Assembly: GCF_014332515.1 (NCBI RefSeq)
Contig: NZ_VFSD01000025.1
Span: 1 to 64,000, forward strand
Length of the DNA: 64,000 bases
DNA from: Pontibacter beigongshangensis
GTDB taxonomy: Bacteria > Bacteroidota > Bacteroidia > Cytophagales > Hymenobacteraceae
Direction of reading: 5' to 3'
Shown: piece by piece, positions 33,265 through 42,335 of the stretch
Numbering within the stretch: the first letter of the stretch is position 1
Layout: every line of letters begins with the position of its first letter
Notes under the pieces: model-generated
Told to the model about the DNA's origin: nothing
The model's input: the letters and a program-made list of their open reading frames with translations, nothing else
Databases searched by the model: none
Program-made: the position numbers and the translations under genes

Positions 33265-36255
33265 ATGAAAAAAGTTTTACTGTTAAAACTTGCTCTGCTG
33301 CTATGTCTGCTACAGCAGGCAGTGGCGCAGGACAGAACAGTTACGGGAACAGTTACAGAGCAGGCAACTGCTAAGGCATTGCCTGGCGTGTCTGTAAGCG
33401 TGAAAGGCGCTGCAACAGGTACCAGTACAGATCAGGAAGGCAGGTTTAGCCTGGGCGTACCTGCTAACAGTGCCACGGAAAACCTGACCCTGATTTTTAG
33501 CCTGATGGGCATGGTAGCCCAGGAAGTGGTTGTTGGCGACAGCACAGTGCTTGCCATAGCTTTAGCCGCCGATGCAAAGCAACTCTCCGAAATAGTGGTA
33601 ACGGGCTACCAGACCCAGAACCGGCGCGAAGTAACCGGCTCGGTGGCCACCGTGGCAGGCCAGGAAGTTGCCCTGAACCCCTTCGGGTCTTTTGAGCAGG
33701 CGCTGCAGGGCAGGGCGACGGGCATGCTGGTGCAGGCCAACTCCGGTCAGCCTGGAGCCACTGCCAGTGTACTGATCCGGGGCAGAGGCTCTGTGTTTGG
33801 GGGGACTCAGCCTTTGTTTATTCTGGATGGCGTGGAAATTTCAGCTACCGATTTTTCTACCTTAAACCATGCCGATTTTGCCTCTTACACTATTCTGAAA
33901 GATGCGATCTCTACCTCACAGTACGGTTCGCGCGGAGCGAACGGTGTGGTGGTGATCACTACCAAAAAAGGAGTGGAAGGACCAACCCTCCTGGATTACC
34001 ATGTGCAGTACGGCTTCTCCACTATGCCCGAGAACAGGCACAGGGTCATGAACTCGCAGGAAAAGCTGGCTTATGAGCTGGCAAACGGAAACCCTTACGG
34101 CTGGGATGCTGATGACATTGCCCGCCTGTCGGCTATCAATACCAGTTGGGAAAAGGAACTGTTCAGGACCGGCCTTACCAAGAACCATACGCTGACCGCT
34201 TCTGGCGGCAACAACAAAACTACTTACCTCCTGTCGGGTTCGATCTTCGACCAGGAAGGCACGGTACGCAACACCGGCCTGGACCGCTACACAGGCAGAG
34301 CCAACATCGAGAGCCGGGCCGGCGATTTTACCTTTGGCCTCAACTCCACTTTTGGCTATTCTGAACTGGCAAACACCTACGAGGCCACCACATCTACCAA
34401 CGTGCCCCTGAATGCCATTCGCTGGAGCAACCCCTACGAGCCACCCTACGACCAAAACGGAAACTATAACCAGCCAGTGGCATCGTGGCAGCCCAACGCG
34501 CTCGAACTGATCTACGAAAATACCAGCCTCCGGCAGCAGCTGAAGGGGGTGGGCAATGTGTATGTAGCCTATAACGTGCCATTCCTGCCCGGACTATCTT
34601 TCAGAACAAGCTGGGGCGGCGACTATTTTTCTAACGAAACATCCGAGCTGCTAGACCCCACTACAGCTCCCGGCCGGGGAGTGCCCGGCGGCAAGGGGCA
34701 GTATAGCAGAGGCTACAACCGCTTTTTTGGGTATACCGGCACCACCTCGGCCTCATACGACCGGCGCTTTGGCTCAGACCACACGCTCCAGGTTTCCATG
34801 TTTAACGAAATCGTGAAAGGAGGGGGCAAGAACTTTGGTTTTACAGGCTACGGTCTGGGCGGACCCTTCGAGAACGAGGCTGGCATTACGCCGGGTACTG
34901 CTACGAACGGATTTATTCCGGCTGTAAATGGCGGGGGTAATGAGCAAGCGCTGCTGTCTTACTTTACGATGGTGCACTATGGCTACAAAAACAGGTACTT
35001 TGTAAGCGCAACAGGGCGTCGCGACGGGTCTTCCCGCTTTGGCCTCAACCACCAATGGGCAAACTTCGGCTCTGCAGGCGTAAGCTGGGTTGTGTCAGAA
35101 GAGGCTTTTATGGAAGCACTCACCGGGGTGTTTAACGAACTGAAGTTTAAGGCCAGCTATGGCACGTCCGGCAACCAGGCTGGTCTCGGCGATTTTCAGT
35201 CGAGGGAGTTGTATGGCCGTGCTGTGTACAATGGGGTGAGCGGTTTGCAGCAGGTGCAGCTGGAGAATGAGCAACTGAAGTGGGAGCGCCGCACTACCTT
35301 TAACACAGGCCTGGAACTGGCCACGCTGCAGGGCCGCCTGCGGGCTACCATCGAGTACTACCACGCCCTGACCTCCGATCTTTTCCTGAACCGCCAGCTC
35401 TCAAGAACCACCGGCTATACCAACTTGGTATCGAACGTCGGCACTTTACAGAACAGCGGCGTGGAGTTCTCGCTGGATGGCGACCTGATCAAAACGCAGG
35501 ACTTTACCTGGAGTGCCAACCTCAACCTGACCCACAACCGAAACAGGATCAACAAGCTGGTTGGCGAAGGCGACAACGATATCATCAGTGGGGTGTATAT
35601 GAACCGCGAAGGGGAGGCCCTGAACTCCTTTTATGTGGTACGATACGCTGGTGTAAACCCCGATAACGGCAATGCGCAGTACCTGAACCTGAATGGCGAT
35701 TTAACGGAGGTGTACAACCCTGCTGATCGGGTACTGGTGGGCTCTGCAGAGGTGCCCTTCTTCGGAGGCTTTGGGACCTCCCTTCAGTATAAAGGCTTTG
35801 CCCTCAGTACCTTCTTCACCTTTGTGCAAGGCAACAAGATATACAACGAAGACCGTACCAATATAGAGAACCCGTCTTTTGTGTGGGATAACCTGGCGGC
35901 CGCCATGCTGGACGAGTGGCGTGAGCCGGGGCAGGTTACTGCTATCCCGCGTGCCTCCCAGGTGCTGCGCACAGGCACCACACGGTTTATAGAAGAGGGC
36001 GATTTCCTGAGATGGCGCAACCTGATGGTGTCGTACACGCTGCCGGGAAATGTACTAAAAGCTGCCAGGCTCCGCCATGTGAGCGTTTTTGCGCAGGGGC
36101 AGAACCTGGCCACCTTCACCAAGTTCCTGGGCTTCGACCCGGAAGTCTCTACGCCAGCGCTGACAGGAGCCAGGTCCAGGGTGCCGGGCCAGTTATCGGG
36201 AGCACAGTACCCCGCTTTGCGCACGATTACCTTTGGGATTTCTGTTGGACTGTAA
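33265..36255 (+). CDS. SusC/RagA family TonB-linked outer membrane transporter
   Basis: A 996-residue TonB-dependent transporter. A signal peptide (1-21) leads to a carboxypeptidase-like regulatory domain (TVTGTVTEQATAKALPGVSV), then the plug domain with QTQNRREVTGSVATV and VLIRGRGSVFGGTQPLFILDG, and a 22-strand barrel to the end. It imports an oligosaccharide or other large nutrient with its lipoprotein partner SusD, encoded 16 bases downstream. Length is in the normal range. There is no glycoside hydrolase or regulator beside it, so the substrate is unknown. Confidence 0.95.
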   Translation: MKKVLLLKLALLLCLLQQAVAQDRTVTGTVTEQATAKALPGVSVSVKGAATGTSTDQEGRFSLGVPANSATENLTLIFSLMGMVAQEVVVGDSTVLAIALAADAKQLSEIVVTGYQTQNRREVTGSVATVAGQEVALNPFGSFEQALQGRATGMLVQANSGQPGATASVLIRGRGSVFGGTQPLFILDGVEISATDFSTLNHADFASYTILKDAISTSQYGSRGANGVVVITTKKGVEGPTLLDYHVQYGFSTMPENRHRVMNSQEKLAYELANGNPYGWDADDIARLSAINTSWEKELFRTGLTKNHTLTASGGNNKTTYLLSGSIFDQEGTVRNTGLDRYTGRANIESRAGDFTFGLNSTFGYSELANTYEATTSTNVPLNAIRWSNPYEPPYDQNGNYNQPVASWQPNALELIYENTSLRQQLKGVGNVYVAYNVPFLPGLSFRTSWGGDYFSNETSELLDPTTAPGRGVPGGKGQYSRGYNRFFGYTGTTSASYDRRFGSDHTLQVSMFNEIVKGGGKNFGFTGYGLGGPFENEAGITPGTATNGFIPAVNGGGNEQALLSYFTMVHYGYKNRYFVSATGRRDGSSRFGLNHQWANFGSAGVSWVVSEEAFMEALTGVFNELKFKASYGTSGNQAGLGDFQSRELYGRAVYNGVSGLQQVQLENEQLKWERRTTFNTGLELATLQGRLRATIEYYHALTSDLFLNRQLSRTTGYTNLVSNVGTLQNSGVEFSLDGDLIKTQDFTWSANLNLTHNRNRINKLVGEGDNDIISGVYMNREGEALNSFYVVRYAGVNPDNGNAQYLNLNGDLTEVYNPADRVLVGSAEVPFFGGFGTSLQYKGFALSTFFTFVQGNKIYNEDRTNIENPSFVWDNLAAAMLDEWREPGQVTAIPRASQVLRTGTTRFIEEGDFLRWRNLMVSYTLPGNVLKAARLRHVSVFAQGQNLATFTKFLGFDPEVSTPALTGARSRVPGQLSGAQYPALRTITFGISVGL

Positions 36256-36271
36256 AAACTGATTTGAAGAA

Positions 36272-37768
36272 ATGAAATTACGTAACTTACTACTGGGGCT
36301 GGGCCTAGGCTGTGCGATCATCTTCCCGGCCTGTAAAGATATTATTGAAGTAGAGCCCGAATATCAGAAAGCTGGTTCTCCAGGCGGCTTCTTTTCCTTA
36401 GATGATCATGAGTTTGCACTCACAGGTGCCTATGCCCTCTTTAGAGCACCGGGATATTACGGGATCGGCATGTACAACGCCGGCACCTGGGCCGCGCTAC
36501 CCGATATGATGGCCGATGACCTGGTACAGACGAAGGAGGACTTTGGCAATTGGGCCGCACAAACTAACTGGACCTATGCAACAGATGAGGCCAACATAGA
36601 AATAGCCTGGGTAGCCGCCTACGCAGTAATTGCGCAGGCCAACCTGACGTTGCGGAACATTGAGCAGTACTCGGCCACTAATGCCAAGCGTGTAAATCGC
36701 ATAAAAGGGCAGGCACTGGCCATCAGGGGCATGGCACATTTCGACCTGCTGCGGTTCTGGGGCGAAAGCTACGACCGCAACTCCACTGCCAACGGCGTGC
36801 CCTACAAAACTACCGTGAACGTAGAAGATCTGCCCACCCGCCTGACAGTGAAAGAAACCTACGACAATATCTTTAGAGACTTGACAGCGGCTGATACCTT
36901 GCTGGGAGATGTAGACAGGACAATCAACGCACCCACTAACCGGGCCTACATCGACCAGATAGCTGCCCGTGCCCTGTTAGCGCGCCTAAACTTGTATGTA
37001 GAAGATTTCGAGGCAGCCGAAAGCTATGCATCGCAGGTAATCGCAGCGCTGGATTTGGCAGATAGAGATGCCTTTGCAGCTATATGGAAAGACAATTACC
37101 CCGCTGATAAAGAAGTGATCTGGAAAGTGACTTTCAGTCCTGGCGAAGGGCAGGCAGGGACAGGTATCCACATTGGTAGCGCAAACCTGAACCTGTTCCG
37201 GCCAGCCAGACACCTGGAGGACATGTTCAACAAAGCAAACGACATCAGGTATGCAGCCTATTTTGGAGGCAGAGAGGCAGGGGCCAGTGCCGCTGTTTAT
37301 CCGGGAAACACCGCTCCCGGAAGCAGCTCCAGAAGAATTGTGACCAAGTACCTGGGCCGGGGAGAAGCCCTGGACAACCTCGTGGACTGGAAAGTGCTCA
37401 GAACCGGAGAGATGTACCTGATCCGGGCGGAGGCCAGAGCAAGGCAGGGGGGAGCTAAACTGAACACCGCCCTAACAGACTTACAAACGCTTCGCGCCGC
37501 CAGAATCAAAGGCTTTGCGCCCACCGTTTCGATTGGGCAACAAGCTTTGCTGGATGCTATTGCCCTGGAACGCCGGAAAGAACTGTTTGCGGAAGGCCAC
37601 CGTTGGTTCGACTTAAAACGGACCATACGCACCGTCAGCAGAGCAGACGTAGAGAATGCCGCCGCCAGTGAGACCCTGGTACCCGCCGCCCGCGAATGGA
37701 CCTGGCCAATACCGCAAGGTGAAATAGACGTGAACAGGAACATAGCCCAGACAGAAGGGTATAAGTAG
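36272..37768 (+). CDS. SusD/RagB family nutrient-binding lipoprotein
   Basis: A 498-residue surface lipoprotein. The signal MKLRNLLLGLGLGCAIIFPAC ends at the lipidated Cys21. The SusD helical (TPR-like) fold is shown by QANLTLRNIEQYSA, KGQALAIRGMAHFDLLRFWGE and the C-terminal AIALERRKELFAEGHRWFDLKR, which is a strong RagB/SusD signature. It caps the SusC barrel and binds the ligand. It is cotranscribed with susC and followed by a terminator built from the dispersed repeat. Confidence 0.95.
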   Translation: MKLRNLLLGLGLGCAIIFPACKDIIEVEPEYQKAGSPGGFFSLDDHEFALTGAYALFRAPGYYGIGMYNAGTWAALPDMMADDLVQTKEDFGNWAAQTNWTYATDEANIEIAWVAAYAVIAQANLTLRNIEQYSATNAKRVNRIKGQALAIRGMAHFDLLRFWGESYDRNSTANGVPYKTTVNVEDLPTRLTVKETYDNIFRDLTAADTLLGDVDRTINAPTNRAYIDQIAARALLARLNLYVEDFEAAESYASQVIAALDLADRDAFAAIWKDNYPADKEVIWKVTFSPGEGQAGTGIHIGSANLNLFRPARHLEDMFNKANDIRYAAYFGGREAGASAAVYPGNTAPGSSSRRIVTKYLGRGEALDNLVDWKVLRTGEMYLIRAEARARQGGAKLNTALTDLQTLRAARIKGFAPTVSIGQQALLDAIALERRKELFAEGHRWFDLKRTIRTVSRADVENAAASETLVPAAREWTWPIPQGEIDVNRNIAQTEGYK

Positions 37769-37789
37769 TAGCCGGCAGGTTAAACCATT

Positions 37790-37857
37790 AAAACGCCCTT
37801 CCCGGCGCTCTGGTAATAGCAGAAGCGCCGGGAAGGGCGTTTTAATTAGAATAATTT
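37790..37857 (+). terminator. ATNNAT/CCGG interspersed repeat, copy 14 (long hairpin form), acting as susD terminator
   Basis: A 20-bp perfect stem (37790-37809 with 37824-37843) around a loop containing TAGCAGA is followed by TTTTAATTAGAATAATTTG. The AT half of the repeat supplies the T-rich tail. Central dinucleotide AG. It begins 21 bases after the susD stop. Confidence 0.8.
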
Positions 37858-37938
37858 GCGCCAATAAGGCAAAGGGTTTGAAAAATAATAATACAAAGAA
37901 GGTCTGGTAAATTACGTTACACCGGCAGAGGCAGTGTT

Positions 37939-38631
37939 TCAGGCTTGGGATTCTGCATCAGCTTTTCTTCGTTGCAGTATATTGACCGCCAGAAAGCTGC
38001 TTCCGCCCTTGTCGGTCAGTTTCCACCCCATCCGGCGCAACTCCAGCATAATAAAGTTGTTGAGCAGGCCGTGCGCTACCAGAATAGCGGCATGATGCGT
38101 TTCAGCCTCGCCTGCCAGTATGTTGGCGCAGGTGCGGGCACGCTGCCGGGCTTGCGCAAATGTCTCAATGCCTTTGCTGTTAAACCCCAGAAACCACAGC
38201 AGGCGCGCCATCACCAGCCAGAACCCTACAGGCAGCCGGAGCAGCGGCAATGAAAAAACCTTCCGTTCGAACTCCCTGAATTCGGGCCGGACAACGAAGG
38301 TGGCGTCTTCGCCAAAGATGGCTTTGGCCGTAAGCTGGGAGCGGAGAAGGGTACTGCAGAAAATCTTTTTGTAGCTGCCGGTCGGCAAGGCGTGGTGCTC
38401 AAAAACAAACTCCTCCACAGCGGCCGCATCATAATCAGAGATAAACCGGGCAGCTGCTCTGGAGCTGAAGAAGCCATGCCGATCCACCATTGGCCTGGCG
38501 TGCCTGATCAGTACAATCTGGTTATGAGAGAAGTTACTACCCAACCTGCTAAAAGTTGTTTTAACAGCTATACGTAAAGGAAAGAAAAAGTAGCTTTTAT
38601 AGAAAACAAAATTACAGGCCGGCAAAAACAC
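37939..38631 (-). CDS. Histidine phosphatase family protein
   Basis: A protein of up to 230 residues in the phosphoglycerate mutase-like superfamily. The catalytic motif is LIRHARP (RHG variant with Ala) and the second His is in ILVAHGLLNNF. The frame opens with MFLPACNFVFYKS, which is not family-like; a TTG about 29 codons in (LGSNFSHNQIVLIRHARP) is a plausible true start. The longest frame overlaps the upstream acetyltransferase gene by 20 bases. Substrate unknown; related proteins act on phosphohistidine or small phosphoesters. Confidence 0.8.
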   Translation of the reverse strand: MFLPACNFVFYKSYFFFPLRIAVKTTFSRLGSNFSHNQIVLIRHARPMVDRHGFFSSRAAARFISDYDAAAVEEFVFEHHALPTGSYKKIFCSTLLRSQLTAKAIFGEDATFVVRPEFREFERKVFSLPLLRLPVGFWLVMARLLWFLGFNSKGIETFAQARQRARTCANILAGEAETHHAAILVAHGLLNNFIMLELRRMGWKLTDKGGSSFLAVNILQRRKADAESQA

Positions 38632-39193
38632 TCGCTTTCCGCTCTTCCCACTCTGGTAGTAGTAGGCTATAGTAAATGGTGTCGCGCCTGCGCCCGTCGT
38701 GCATCAGCGTATGACTTCGGAGCACACCTTCTTCTGTAGCCCCAAGCTTGCACATTGCCTTGCGCGATCTCAGGTTCAGCACATCGGTCTTAAGCTCCAC
38801 ACGCTCGTATTGCAGTACTTCAAAAGCGTAAGACAGCAGCAGGTATTTGCAGGCTTTGTTCAGGCCACTTCCCCAGAAGCCTTGCCCAAGCCAGGTCCAG
38901 CCAATCTCGAGCCGCCTATCTGGAACGGATATGTTACCGAACGCGGTGCTGCCAGCTATAGCACCAGAAGCTTTGTCTACAATAACAAAGGTGTAGCGCT
39001 GCTGCTGCTCGCGGGCTGTTAGGGCAGCGGCCAGCCACTGGTCCAGTTCGGCCGCATCGGCAATACGCGAGGTCGTAAATTGCCAGATCCGGTCATCCAA
39101 TACGATAGCCATTAAACCAGGAGCGTCTGTGGGTTGCAGAGCGCGTAGCAAAACATGGTTATTTTCCAGGATTATGTCAGCAGCAAAGTTCAT
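38612..39193 (-). CDS. GNAT family N-acetyltransferase, RimJ/RimL type
   Basis: A 193-residue acetyltransferase. The first strand block ENNHVLLRALQPTDAPGLMAI, GSTAFGNISVPDRRLEIGWTWLGQGFWGSGLN and the KTDVLNLRSRKAMCKLGATEEGVLR block match RimJ/RimL-like GNATs; the last includes the acetyl-CoA-binding loop. It transfers acetyl groups from acetyl-CoA to an amine, possibly a protein N-terminus. It lies directly upstream of the histidine phosphatase and probably heads that transcript. Confidence 0.9.
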   Translation of the reverse strand: MNFAADIILENNHVLLRALQPTDAPGLMAIVLDDRIWQFTTSRIADAAELDQWLAAALTAREQQQRYTFVIVDKASGAIAGSTAFGNISVPDRRLEIGWTWLGQGFWGSGLNKACKYLLLSYAFEVLQYERVELKTDVLNLRSRKAMCKLGATEEGVLRSHTLMHDGRRRDTIYYSLLLPEWEERKASVFAGL

Positions 39194-39312
39194 ATCCAGC
39201 GCTTTAAGATTCGCGGGAAAGTTAATAAGTAATTCTCAACCTGAAAAGACATACTTTTCAGAGCTGTTGACTTTTGTACGCAGGCACGGCAGCTAGAGCC
39301 ATCCCGTAGCAG

Positions 39313-39338
39313 AAGGGCCGTTTTTATTCAAATAATTT
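39313..39338 (+). repeat. ATNNAT/CCGG interspersed repeat, copy 15
   Basis: AAGGGCCG then TTTTTATTCAAATAATTT, preceded by GTAGCAG. Central dinucleotide CA. Confidence 0.65.
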
Positions 39339-39489
39339 AGCTAGGCTTTTACTGTGTTCTACCAATGGAGTGCCCTGTGAAAAGTTGGCAGGTAGTTAAC
39401 TTATAGCGCCCTAAAAGTAATATTCTTTCCCAATTCTGTGGTAATGCATTACATTTTCGGTAGCTGCACGCAGTAAGTATTTCACACAA

Positions 39490-39518
39490 AAATTATTCTA
39501 ATCGAATTGCCCCTTCCG
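39490..39518 (-). repeat. ATNNAT/CCGG interspersed repeat, copy 16
   Basis: AAATTATTCTAATCGAATT then GCCCCTTCCG. Central dinucleotide AG on the minus strand. Confidence 0.65.
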
Positions 39519-39795
39519 ATGGCATAGTGTCCATGTGCCGCAGCTGTCTTTATTCTCAGTATTTGTACCAGAAAGTCTTTCAGCAGGAATTATGCTCTAC
39601 CATCGCTGCTGAACTGCCTCTACTGGGCGGGCAGATGTTTTTTGTGCTATTTTTTCTTGCTAGGGACTTATACGGATTTCACGCGTATTTACCGAATTGT
39701 AGCAGCTTCTTCTACAACCAGAAGTATTTAAACCTCGTTCTTAGCTATCACTGATTGTAACCGGAATATATAGTAACTGCTTAGTTCAAAAGACA

Positions 39796-40500
39796 TTGTC
39801 GTACCTTATAGGAAAAAGAGCTTTAGTATCTGGCGGGGGCTCGGGCATTGGTTTGGCCATAGCCGGAAAGCTCTCTGAGGCAGGCGTACAAACCGTCATT
39901 GCCGATATTCTGCCAGTTAATGATTTGCCTCCGCAGACGCTTTCCTTTTTGTGCGATGTAGCCTCCGGTCCGCAGGTGGACACCCTTTTTGCAGAGCTGA
40001 TAGGGCAGGTCGGCCAGCCAGATATTTTAGTTTGCTGCGCCGGCCGCGGCATCCACGAGAAACTGGCGGAGGGCGACCCGGAGAAGTGGCAACAGATCAT
40101 CAATACCAACTTAACGGGAGCCTTGCGGCTGGTGCGGGCCTTCGTGCCCGGCATGATTGCCGCCGGGCAGGGCCATGTTGTCTTCTTGTCTTCTGTAGCT
40201 GCGCGGCACGCCTACCCTTACGGAGGCATTTATGCAGCCTCCAAAGCCGCCCTCGAAGTGGTGGCCGAAACCCTGCGGCAGGAAGTGCTACCTGCCATCC
40301 GGGTAACGGTGGTGGCGCCCGGCGTAACCGACACCTCCTTTTTTGAAAATACTGTTTCCGGATCTCACACGGCAGCTGACATTGGATATGGCGCACTTAG
40401 CCCTGCAAATGTGGCAGACGCAGTGCTGTTTGCCTTGCGACAGCCAGCAGGAGTGTCAGTGAACCAGATTACGATCAGGCCAGATAGCCAGCCATTTTAA
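39796..40500 (+). CDS. SDR family oxidoreductase (first gene of the glycan cluster)
   Basis: A 234-residue classical short-chain dehydrogenase. [18 protein letters not shown] is the cofactor motif, CCAGRG is the NAG-like motif, and the active site is [22 protein letters not shown] (Ser, Tyr and Lys in order). No ATG is available; TTG at 39796 gives the usual four to six residues before the first strand, and no good ribosome site precedes it, so the start may be damaged. It opens a same-strand gene run to 48.7 kb. Substrate unknown. Confidence 0.85.
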   Translation: MSYLIGKRALVSGGGSGIGLAIAGKLSEAGVQTVIADILPVNDLPPQTLSFLCDVASGPQVDTLFAELIGQVGQPDILVCCAGRGIHEKLAEGDPEKWQQIINTNLTGALRLVRAFVPGMIAAGQGHVVFLSSVAARHAYPYGGIYAASKAALEVVAETLRQEVLPAIRVTVVAPGVTDTSFFENTVSGSHTAADIGYGALSPANVADAVLFALRQPAGVSVNQITIRPDSQPF

Positions 40501-40526
40501 CCATACCTTCTAAACAGAATGCAACT

Positions 40527-41273
40527 ATGAAACAACGAATCTTGATTACAGGTGGCGCCGGCTTTATCGGCTCTCATCTGGCAGACGAACTACTGAGCCA
40601 TGGCTACGAAGTAAGAGCGCTCGATAACCTCTCGGAGCAGACCCTGGCTGGAAAACCTTTTCCGGGGGAGCCGCTGGGTTGCGCCATGAACATCTTCCGC
40701 CGGAGCGACATCAAAGCCGGGCAGACCGTGGCGATCCTGGGCATCAGCTTTCTGGGGGCGCTGCTGGTGCAACTGGCAAAAAATGCCGGTGCCAGAGTTA
40801 TCGCCATATCGCAGCGTGATTTTTCTTTAGAGGTGGCAACAGCCTGTGGAGCCGATGAAGTGATAAAAATGAACGACCACTGGCAGATTATCGAGCAAGT
40901 AAAAAGCCTCACCAGCGGCGCCTTCTGCGAACGTGTAATAGAGTGTACTGGCAAAGAGTGGCCCCTGAACCTGGCGGGCGAACTGGCAGCAGAGCGGGGA
41001 AGGCTGATCATAGCCGGTTTCCACCAGGATGGCATGCGGCAGGTAAACATCCAGCTCTGGAACTGGCGCGGCCTCGACGTGATAAACGCGCATGAGCGCG
41101 ATCCGCAGGAATACATTAAAGGAATGCAGGAGGCTGTGGAGGCCGTGGCAAGTGGGTCCTTACGGCCAGATGCCCTCTATACCCATACATACAACCTCGC
41201 AAGCATACATGAAGCCTTTGACCACCTTACCAACCGCCCCGACGGATTTGTAAAAGCCCTTATCACATTTTAA
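40527..41273 (+). pseudogene. Chimera: epimerase N-terminus fused to an alcohol dehydrogenase C-terminus
   Basis: Residues 1-38 ([20 protein letters not shown] ... [10 protein letters not shown]) are the start of a UDP-sugar epimerase/dehydratase. From about residue 40 the sequence becomes the cofactor-binding half of a zinc-type alcohol dehydrogenase ([50 protein letters not shown]). The join is near nt 40641. The epimerase lacks its last 280 or so residues, the dehydrogenase its first 130 or so with the zinc site, as an in-frame deletion of roughly 1.2-1.3 kb would give. The product keeps one Rossmann fold but probably no activity of either parent. Confidence 0.8.
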
Positions 41274-41275
41274 CC

Positions 41276-42328
41276 ATGCACCAAACCACACCCGACAATA
41301 CCCAAACAACCACAGCACTTCCATCAGCAAAAGCATCTGGCACCAGACCGAAATTAGGTTTTTTAGGCGTGGGCTGGATCGGCCGCAACCGTATGGAAGC
41401 CATTGTTAAAAACAAAGTGGCCGATGTAGCCTGCATTGCCGATGTAGTGCCGCAGAACACAAGCGAGGCGCTGAAAAGTGCTCCTGCTGCCGTAGCTGTA
41501 AACTCGCTCGATGCCATGCTGGAAAGAAGCGACCTGGATGGTGTGGTTATTGCCACGCCGAGCGCTTTTCATGCAGAGCAGAGCATTCTGTCGCTGGAGG
41601 CCGGGAAGGCAGTGTTCTGCCAGAAGCCTTTGGGGCGCAACGTGGAGGAAACAAGACGCGTAATGGAAGCTGCCCGTGCCGGCAATAAGCTGTTAGGCGT
41701 TGACCTCTCGTATCGGCATACGGCTGCTATGCAGCAGGTGTACCAGGTGGTGCAATCCGGGGAGTTGGGGCATGTCTACGCCGTGGAGCTGGTTTTCCAT
41801 AATGCCTATGGGCCAGACAAAGCCTGGTTTTACGAGCCGAAGCTTTCGGGCGGCGGCTGTGTGATAGACCTGGGCGTGCACCTGGTGGACCTGGCCCTGT
41901 GGTCACTTAATTTTCCGAGGGTGAAGGAGGTGCAAAGCAGCTTGTTTGCCAAAGGAAAACCAATTGGCATGGCGGAGGGTAAGGTGGAAGATTATGCTAC
42001 CGCCAACATAACCCTGGGCACTGGCGCCAACATCTCTCTGAGCTGCTCCTGGAACCTGCCGGCGGGGCAGGAGGCCATTATCAGCGCTACTTTTTATGGC
42101 ACGAACGGCGGGGTGGCCTTCAAAAATATGAATGGCTCGTTCTACGACTTTGTGGCAGAGCGCTATCACGGTACAAAGGCAGAGCGGCTGTGCTCCCCGC
42201 CAGACGAATGGTCGGGCAGAGCAGGTGTGGTATGGGCCGAACGCCTAGCCAGCGGCCAGGGCTTCGACCAGCAGGCGGAAGAGTTTGTGAAAGTAGCAGA
42301 AGTGTTAGACAAGATTTACGGTAGATAA
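41276..42328 (+). CDS. Gfo/Idh/MocA family oxidoreductase
   Basis: A 350-residue NAD(P)-dependent sugar dehydrogenase-type protein. The nucleotide-binding strand is KLGFLGVGWIGRNRMEAIV, the conserved VFCQKPLGRNVEE holds the EKP-like Lys (QKP here), and GGGCVIDLGVHLVDLALW supplies the second-domain His. The first 20 residues are Thr-rich and probably disordered. It sits two bases after the chimera and seven before the GT4 gene, so it belongs to the same transcript. It probably oxidises or epimerises a sugar for the cluster product. Confidence 0.9.
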   Translation: MHQTTPDNTQTTTALPSAKASGTRPKLGFLGVGWIGRNRMEAIVKNKVADVACIADVVPQNTSEALKSAPAAVAVNSLDAMLERSDLDGVVIATPSAFHAEQSILSLEAGKAVFCQKPLGRNVEETRRVMEAARAGNKLLGVDLSYRHTAAMQQVYQVVQSGELGHVYAVELVFHNAYGPDKAWFYEPKLSGGGCVIDLGVHLVDLALWSLNFPRVKEVQSSLFAKGKPIGMAEGKVEDYATANITLGTGANISLSCSWNLPAGQEAIISATFYGTNGGVAFKNMNGSFYDFVAERYHGTKAERLCSPPDEWSGRAGVVWAERLASGQGFDQQAEEFVKVAEVLDKIYGR

Positions 42329-42335
42329 CAAGATT

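Larger units (their letters stand above)
39194..39795. other. Divergent intergenic region with two repeats
   Basis: Contains repeat copies 15 and 16, one in each orientation, 150 bases apart. A frame at 39527-39754 is not convincing. No -33/-7 pair was found. Confidence 0.4.

Noticed and set aside
39527-39754. A 75-codon frame in the divergent region before the SDR gene
   Set aside because: Cys/Tyr/Phe-rich low-plausibility sequence with no supporting signal.
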